Assembly: GCA_037039685.1 (NCBI GenBank) | Contig: JAWNGF010000008.1 | Coordinates: forward strand, 1,240,001-1,304,000 | DNA length: 64,000 nucleotides | DNA from: Ceratobasidium sp. AG-K | Taxonomy: Eukaryota; Basidiomycota; Agaricomycetes; Cantharellales; Ceratobasidiaceae | Direction of reading: 5' to 3' | Part shown: piece by piece, positions 57,599 to 64,000 of the stretch | Layout of the letters: each line of letters begins with the position of its first letter | Numbering within the stretch: position 1 is the stretch's first letter | Program-made: the position numbers and the translations under genes | Notes under the pieces: generated by a model | Seen by the model: the letters and a program-made list of their open reading frames with translations, nothing else | Told to the model about the DNA's origin: nothing | Databases searched by the model: none

Positions 57599-58055
57599 TG
57601 TTGTAAGCTACTTCTTGGTGGCTGTGAGATAGGCCACGAGGGAGAGTGGACGGCACTAAGACCTAAGTGACCTCTTGAACCGCAACACACTTAAGTGTCT
57701 GTAGGCTCTAAAGGGTAAGGGTGGTTCTAAGTGTCACTCAAAGGGGATGTTTTGACGAGACAAAACAAGCTGGGGTTACCAGGCTTGTTGGTCCTCTATA
57801 TATATTCACAAAGTGGCCAAGTCATACAATGCGCAGCCACATGAGTCAAGCAAGTCCACCAATCAGGAGTGTCCATGTGAGTCATGCTGTATGAGCAGAC
57901 ATGACTCATACAATAGCACAGCCACATTACACAATGTAACAGAATAACCACAAGAAGGTGGCAATGCGGCAAACAGAAACAGAAATATGACATAAGGCAA
58001 AGTACAGGCGGGTGAGACAACAGGTGAGTCCGATGGAGAGAGCTGGCTCACAACA
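57599..58055 (-). repeat. G2b 5' LTR
   Basis: 457 bp. Its minus-strand transcript start area keeps AGCTTGTTTTGT, and the primer site ACAAAACAAGCT lies just below 57598. The LTR ends 344 bp upstream of the NLR2 start codon, on the opposite strand. Confidence 0.92.
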
Positions 58056-58399
58056 GTAATCACTAGCAGGAATAACCATGGCATTGGGGTGAACCCTTAA
58101 TGCAATACTTTTGTAGGAGTGCATATGCGCATTCATTGCATTGTCTCCTTTTCTTCATATTTCATCCACTACTTGCTCAATCTAAATCACACTATTTGTC
58201 TGCCTTGCAGCCCAATTGCCGCTTGTGTGCATCTATCTATCTCTCGGGGTCCACAGGCCTGTTCGATTGAGACACCGCTTTCAGGGAGCGCTGACTAAGC
58301 AAGGTCTGTGCCGCGACAGCGGCGCTCATCTAGTCAGATCTGATCTTGACCACGTTAGCACACCAGCTATCTTACAGTAACTCAGGACACCTTATCCGA
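58056..58399 (+). promoter_or_regulatory. NLR2 5' flank next to the G2b LTR
   Basis: 344 bp between the G2b LTR and the NLR2 ATG. No clear TATA box. Pyrimidine-rich stretches (TCTCCTTTTCTTC at about 58145) are present. Any NLR2 core promoter must lie here or within the LTR. Confidence 0.4.
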
Positions 58400-61300
58400 A
58401 TGGCTTTTAGAAAGCGCCTCGAGCGCTGGAAAGATGAAGTCAAACAGGGACTTGGTTTAGGTTCAGAAGACGTACCTACGCCACCAGGCTCCAGCTCGAA
58501 TAGGATAGCGGCGGGTCTCGCCCCTGCTCATCGATCATTGGTATCCAACAATGGCATATCTTCCGATCATTCAAAGGCTGGGATGAATGTGTCAACTGCC
58601 CAACCTCTCTTATCTCCGAGTCTTCTATCTTCAACCACTGCTCTATCCACGCTGCAGTCTCCCCCAACCATAACCACACACCCCTCACTTGGTTCGGGCT
58701 CACAATTTCCAAGCAGCGTCTCTCAGAATTCACAAAGAACAAGTTCCACCACGTGGTTAGGTGCCAAGTCCCTACTAAATATACTTGGCACAAGCATCAA
58801 CATATTTCCTCCACTCGGATCACCGATCAATGGACTGAATGAATGCATCGAATTATTTGAGGTGCGAATATTATATTTCTTGGTAATTTGGGGCATCCCT
58901 TCTTACAGAGCGTCAGGGGGCATCCGAGGGGCGCCAAGAATACGATGCCATCAGGACTAGACTTGATTCACTGTTGCGAGATTTATGCCAATTCCTTTCC
59001 CCTCCAGCAAATCGGATAATGACAACGAGCATGAAGAACTTCTGCATGTGAGTAAAAAATTCGTATATGGAGATGAGCATTAATGGCCCGGTCCCAAGCG
59101 GAATCGAAGAAGAGGTTCAGTTCATCCAACAAAAACACTCAGGGAACAGAACGCAAATAATAGTAGAAGCGTTGGGCAACTCGGACGAATTATTGCAGTG
59201 CTATCGTAGGATCCAGGAACATCTGGAGCGTCTCATGGTAAGGTTGCTGCCCGTACCATTCACTATTGCACTCACAAAACCTTTTTTTTGTTAGCTCAAT
59301 GCGAACTTGAACATGTGGCAAGTAGTTGATAGACAGGAAACTGTACGTACTACACGGACCACAGCGCTGCTGGTTGTTTATTGGAGTTCGTTAGGAGACG
59401 CGCCTACGTCAACTTTTACCAACAATGTCGGGGGTCTATAACTCGGCCGAGTCTCAGGACGTTCAACGCGGGCCATGTACACCCGGAACCCGTGAGCTCG
59501 AGCTCGCCAAGCTGTTGACATGGGTCCACGATAAGAATTCCAAGAGCCTGTATTGGATGAATGGCATGGCTGGAACCGGCAAAACTACCATCGCATATAG
59601 TCTCTGCGACATACTCGAAAAGACAGCTGGACTAGGAGCAAGCTTCTTCTGCTCGAGGCTAATACCCGAATGTCGGAATGTCAAGTTGATAATACCCGCA
59701 ATTGCCTACCAACTTGCGCGGTTCTCCCATCCATTTCGCTATGCGCTATCGCAAGTCCTGGAGGGCGACCCCGACGTGCATACTCGAGTACCAGAGATGC
59801 AATTTGACCGCCTTATTGTTAAGCCACTTCAAGAGGTTAGACACGCACTACCAGCAGACTTTGTGGTAGTAATTGACGCGCTGGACGAATGCGAAAACGA
59901 GAGCAATGTAGGCCAAATATTGGATATCTTACTGTCTCACACGGCAACTTCCGACCTCCCAGTGCGGTTCCTCCTGTCTAGTCGACCTGAATCAGAGATT
60001 TACTTCAGAATCATGAATAAAGCCGAGGATAACACTATTGATCGCTTGGTGCTACACGACCTAGATGCCGAGATAGTGAAACATGATATTGAAACATACC
60101 TAAAAACAGAACTGGCAGAAGTGAATCTTGCTCCATCTCAGCTTGCAGCCCTAGTAGAGCATTCTGGGGTACTTTTTCTCTATGCTTCCACGTCTGCAAG
60201 GTATATTAAGGACGGGTTTCGCCTCATGGAGCACGAGGAAAGATTGGATATGATTCTAGGCTTAACATCCCCTTCTGCGAGCAATAAAGATCGAGATATC
60301 GACGAGCTATATGCGTCCATACTCAAGGCCGCTTTCGAGAAAAAATATCTGGACGAATCCAGCCGAGCACGGATGAAAATACTACTGGACGCAATAATTT
60401 GTCTGCAGGAGCCCATAACTGTTGGTGGACTTGCCGCTCTGCTCAAACTTAAAAGTGGTGCTCAGGTTGATGCTTTGCTGCGTCCTCTATGTTCCGTACT
60501 TAATATTGCAGAGCCAAGAGGGATGGTGACCACTTTGCACGCCTCATTCCCAGAATTTATGCTTAACAAATATCGGTCTTCTTCATTCTATTGTGATCCT
60601 TCGACAAGCCATAAACGACTAGCGCAGGCGTGCTTCCGGCGCATAGCAGAACATCACCCTCAATTTAACATATGCGAATTCCGGTCCTCATACCTTCGCG
60701 ACGACGCTGTGGAAGGGCTCAAGGAACGCTTGGAAAAAGCTGTGCCAATCGAGCTATTGTATGCGTGTAACTACTGGGTCAACCATTTGGAGCTGAGCGA
60801 GCCCTGTGCAAATTTAGTCCAGTCCACAAGCCACTTTCTGTCCATGCATCTCCTATTGTGGATGGAGGTGCTCAATGTAAAGCGTAGCATTCATATTGGA
60901 GTTTCCATCCTTCGGAAGGCTGAGAAATGGAGTATGGTAAAGTAGTTTCAGCTTGCATCTGGTAGTTGTGGTCTGACGTAAGCTAAGATTCACAACTGCT
61001 CGGAAGAAATAGTTACTCTCGTAAGCGATGCGTGGCGATTTGTTGCCATGTTCGCAGGTCACTCTGTCTCTCAAAGTACCCCACACCTCTACCTATCTAT
61101 GCTACCATTTTGGCCCAAAACCTCGCCAGTTTCCAAATCCTACATGCAGCACATGGAGGGATCTACTGCGGCCAATGGGACTCTAACAATGAATCGGCAG
61201 CTGGCCCTTCTAGCGACTTGGTCGTTCGAAAGCACTATTATTTCAGCTTGTTTCTCCCCAGACGGTCTACGGATTCTGTGCGGCCCCGGATTCAATGTGT

Positions 61301-63326
61301 ACGTGATAGATAGCACCACAGGAAAGCCTATTGTTGGCCCCCTGGAGCATGATGACCTAGTGAATTCTGTTGCGTTCTCACCCGACGGAACGATTATAGC
61401 TTCTGCTTCTGACGACAAGATGATACGTGTTTGGAGTTCAGAGAATGGGCAGCTGGTTTCCGGTCCCTTTGCAGAGCATAGTGATGCAGTTGTTTCGGTT
61501 TGTTTTTCCCCAGATGGCACACGCATAGCTTCTGGTTCGGATGATATGACTATCCGAATCTGGGATATACGAACCGGGAAGACATTGGTTGGCCCGCTCA
61601 CAGCCCATACTGGTGCAGTTAAATCGGTTTGTTTCTCCACTGATGGCAATAGAATAGCCTCTGGATCCGCGGACAATAGTATACGAATTTGGGACTCGAA
61701 AAGCGGTGATATAACTCTCGGCCCACTTGAGGGACACACCGGCACCATTAACTCGGTATGTTTCTCGCCCGACGACGCTCAGATTGCTTCTGGCTCTAAT
61801 GATGCCAAAATACGGCTTTGGTCTGCTCGGGACGGGCGGATGATTTTCGACCCGCTGAGCGGGCACTCGGACTGCGTCGCCAGCGTTGCGTTCTCCCCTG
61901 ATGGAAATTGCCTCGTTTCAAGTTCCTATGACTCTACTGTCAGACTTTGGGATATCCACAGCACACCGATATCCTCAAGGATATTAGAAGGACATACCAA
62001 TGCTGCGGAATCTGCAGTATTTTCTTCCGACGGCACACGCATCGTCTCCACCTCCTTAGATAACACGGTACGGCTATGGGACCCCCAAATGCACTCGTTA
62101 GTTTCTAGCTCCACCGACGATACAGTACTTGCGGTAGCATTCTCGCCCAATGGTGAACGGTTTGCGTCTGGCTCGACTGACAACATAATCCGCATATGGA
62201 ATTCAGAGAATGGGCAAATGATCTCAGATTCATTGGTGGGACATACTAGCTGGATACAATCCGTTTTTTACTCGCCAAATGGTACGCATATTGTTTCTGG
62301 TTCCGACGACAAAACTCTACGGGTCTGGGACGTGAAAAGTGGGCAGACGGTCGTTGGTCCTCTGAAAGGTCACACTGACTATATCAATGTCGTTGCCTTC
62401 TCGCCTAACGGATCGCTCATTGCGTCTGGCTCGGGAGATACTACCGTTCGATTGTGGGGCGCGGTAAACGGAGAGGCGATTCTCACTCCTTTTCAAGGCC
62501 ATACCGAAGATATCACTTCAATTTGTTTCTCGCCTGATGGTATGCGGCTTGTCTCGGGCTCCGGCGATAATACCGTACGCGTATGGGACGTAAATAGCGG
62601 GCAAACACTCATCGGCCCCCTGAGCGATCACACGGACGAGATTAGCTCTGTTAAATTTTCGCCCGATGGTACACGATTCGTTTCTGCTTCGCTCGATAAT
62701 ACGATCCGGGGCTGGGATAGTTCAAGTGGGCAACTAGTTCTTGGGCCTATCAAAGGGCACACAAGTGATGTCCAAGAAGTAGCATTCTCCCCCAACGGGG
62801 CGCTCTTGGTTTCCGGTTCAGATGACAAGACCATACGGTTCTGGGATGCACAAAGCGGGCAGGCAATTGGTAGTCCGATTCGAGGACATGCTGGCTGGAT
62901 ACTCTCACTTGCATTGTCGCCCCAAGGGACGCGCCTTCTCACCATCTCTGAAGATAAAGCTATACGGATGTGGGACGTAAGTGATATTCTGAATGCTCAT
63001 GAATGTACAGGTAAGTAAACCGTCGTCGTTTCAGAGCAATCCTCATAAGTCATGCACTAGATTCTTCGACCACCCAACACCAGAATTCTAGCTCGGCGGT
63101 CCATCCATACCAGGCCTGGGCTTTACAAGATGATGGATGGGTGGTCGATTCCGAGTCTCGCCTCCTGGCATGGGTGCCGCCTGATCTACATGTGGCCTTG
63201 CTTCATCCGCGAAACACATTTCTGTTGCTAAACAAAGGCTCCTTCCAACTTGACTTCGACTCGACGAACCTCGGAAACTCGTGGGCCGAATGTTACAAAC
63301 CTGTTCAATTGGCAATCAAGGATTAA
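58400..63326 (+). CDS. NLR2: NACHT-WD40 STAND protein, 7 exons
   Basis: Paralog of NLR1. Inferred exons: 58400-58861, 58911-59047, 59099-59237, 59295-59342, 59395-60936, 60988-63010, 63061-63326 (4617 nt, 1538 aa). ATG 58400 begins MAFRKRLERWKDEV. Exon 3 (139 nt) and exon 4 (48 nt) match NLR1 in length, and all six introns have the same position and phase. N-terminal helical domain to about 260; CTPGTR linker; Walker A GMAGTGKTT at 319-327; Walker B FVVVIDALDEC; FLLSSRPESE. WD40 region: about 14 repeats, the first degenerate and one lacking the usual GH. The C-terminal exon has DDGWVVDSESRLLAWVPPDL. Frame intact. Likely role: cytoplasmic non-self or damage sensing. Confidence 0.9.
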
Positions 63327-64000
63327 ACATCTCAGCTAGCCCCATGCTTGATAATTCGCCTCTTATGTCAGTGCCCCCACCCCTAGTCAAAGTTTAGTTC
63401 GCTCATTCGTTTCCGACTCCAGGTTCACTCTCGCAGGTATTCTCAATTGGAGCCGGATAGATCGAGCTTGTGCCTGCTCACCCTGACTGGATCCATTGTA
63501 CGATATTTGCGTGTTTCTGCCCTGCATGATATCCCAAGGCTAGGGAATAGATTATATTTTCAAGCATTCAACACCTACACGGGAGACCATAGTACAGGAC
63601 AGGAAGGTCGAGTGACTGAATATAGAGGCCATTGGCCATGCGTGATAAGAGTACGGGCGAGGGCGGAGGAAGCGGTGTCCGATTGGACATGGTATGAAGA
63701 CATTATTGGGGAACCCGGTACGCGCTCCACTCAGAGGTTGGCCAAGACCAACTCCGCACCCTATTTACCTCTGTCGGGGCTCCACCTCTATCCACGCGTG
63801 CATAAAGCCCCAGTTCCAGGAGGTGAATCCACCCCGTCTGCTTGTTCGTCATGCTGCTCGTAACAGACATAATGCACATCCCCAAACCAGGACTACCTCG
63901 CATATCTATCAAAGGTTGCAAGGCCAAATGAGAACGATATCGGCGCATACATACAGACCCGTCAATGATAATGACTAATCGGATGCTAGGCGCGGAGACA
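63327..64000. other. Downstream of NLR2, no gene recognised
   Basis: A plus-strand open stretch at 63447-63863 (DWTWYEDIIGEPGTRS) has no recognised domain and may be a shadow or part of a gene running out of the window. A minus-strand stretch at 63703-63948 is equally unassigned. Confidence 0.25.

Larger units (their letters stand above)
43723..58055 (-). mobile_element. G2b: decayed Ty3/Gypsy of the G2 family, hosts nested G1b
   Basis: Minus-strand full-length copy with LTRs 43723-44178 and 57599-58055 (about 19 differences, mostly transitions). Gag, pol and the accessory ORF are collinear with G2a and keep one frame each, but gag and pol carry TGA stops. G1b (44213-51325) lies between its accessory ORF and its 3' LTR. 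The flanks (CACTT left, GTAAT right) do not form a target duplication, so one side was rearranged after insertion. Confidence 0.92.

Noticed and set aside
59048..59077. 30-nt intron 2 in NLR2
   Set aside because: An AG at 59097-59098 gives a 51-nt intron and an exon 3 of 139 nt, the same as in NLR1, with better protein alignment.
1..64000. CRISPR arrays, rRNA or tRNA genes
   Set aside because: No regularly spaced repeats, no rRNA-like conserved blocks and no tRNA cloverleaf recognised on either strand.

Overview
The window is nuclear DNA of a filamentous basidiomycete, most likely a Rhizoctonia/Ceratobasidium-like agaricomycete (inference). It has short introns of about 50 nt, a STE3-type pheromone receptor, large STAND/NLR genes of NACHT-WD40 type, and many chromodomain Ty3/Gypsy retrotransposons. 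No prokaryotic or organellar features were seen.

Layout. 104-1291 (-): a complete four-exon STE3 receptor. 4973-9920 (+): NLR1, a seven-exon NACHT-WD40 gene (about 1541 aa). 10887-20119: a hAT-like element with perfect 8-bp target duplication, into which degenerate Gypsy copy G1a (from 11842) inserted; G1a was then hit by a Tc1-like element (13117-14727). 20739-21844: a fold-back element with apparently identical 311-bp arms. 23604-38060: NLRpsi, the 5' end of a third NLR paralog, split after its third codon by old Gypsy G4 (23615-37301, TSD CATCC), which itself carries the young intact Gypsy G2a (25714-32941, TSD AAGAC). 39711-43722 (-): truncated Gypsy G3 holding a solo LTR (40844-41420). 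43723-58055 (-): decayed Gypsy G2b, containing the intact young Gypsy G1b (44213-51325, TSD ACCTG). 58400-63326 (+): NLR2 (about 1538 aa), with the same exon structure as NLR1. The NLRs therefore form a same-strand family of three, separated by about 48 kb of nested transposons.

The Gypsy elements share several mechanisms. (1) In G1, G2 and G4 the primer binding site lies two bases after the 5' LTR and is complementary to LTR sequence about 30 bp after the TATA box, as in Tf1-type self-priming; the sequences differ between families but complementarity is kept. (2) All gag genes end with the slippery heptamer GGGAAAA; in G1b and G2a the -1 frame continues into pol. (3) G1, G2 and G3 carry an extra ORF after pol, overlapping the end of pol in another frame in G1 and G2. 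Those ORFs are not all recognisably related but share acidic C-terminal hydrophobic motifs (IDLT in G1 and G2) resembling SUMO-interacting motifs. G4 lacks such an ORF.

Exon joins are by-eye inferences from frame, GT/AG sites and comparison between paralogs. LTR and repeat identities are by-eye comparisons, not computed alignments.
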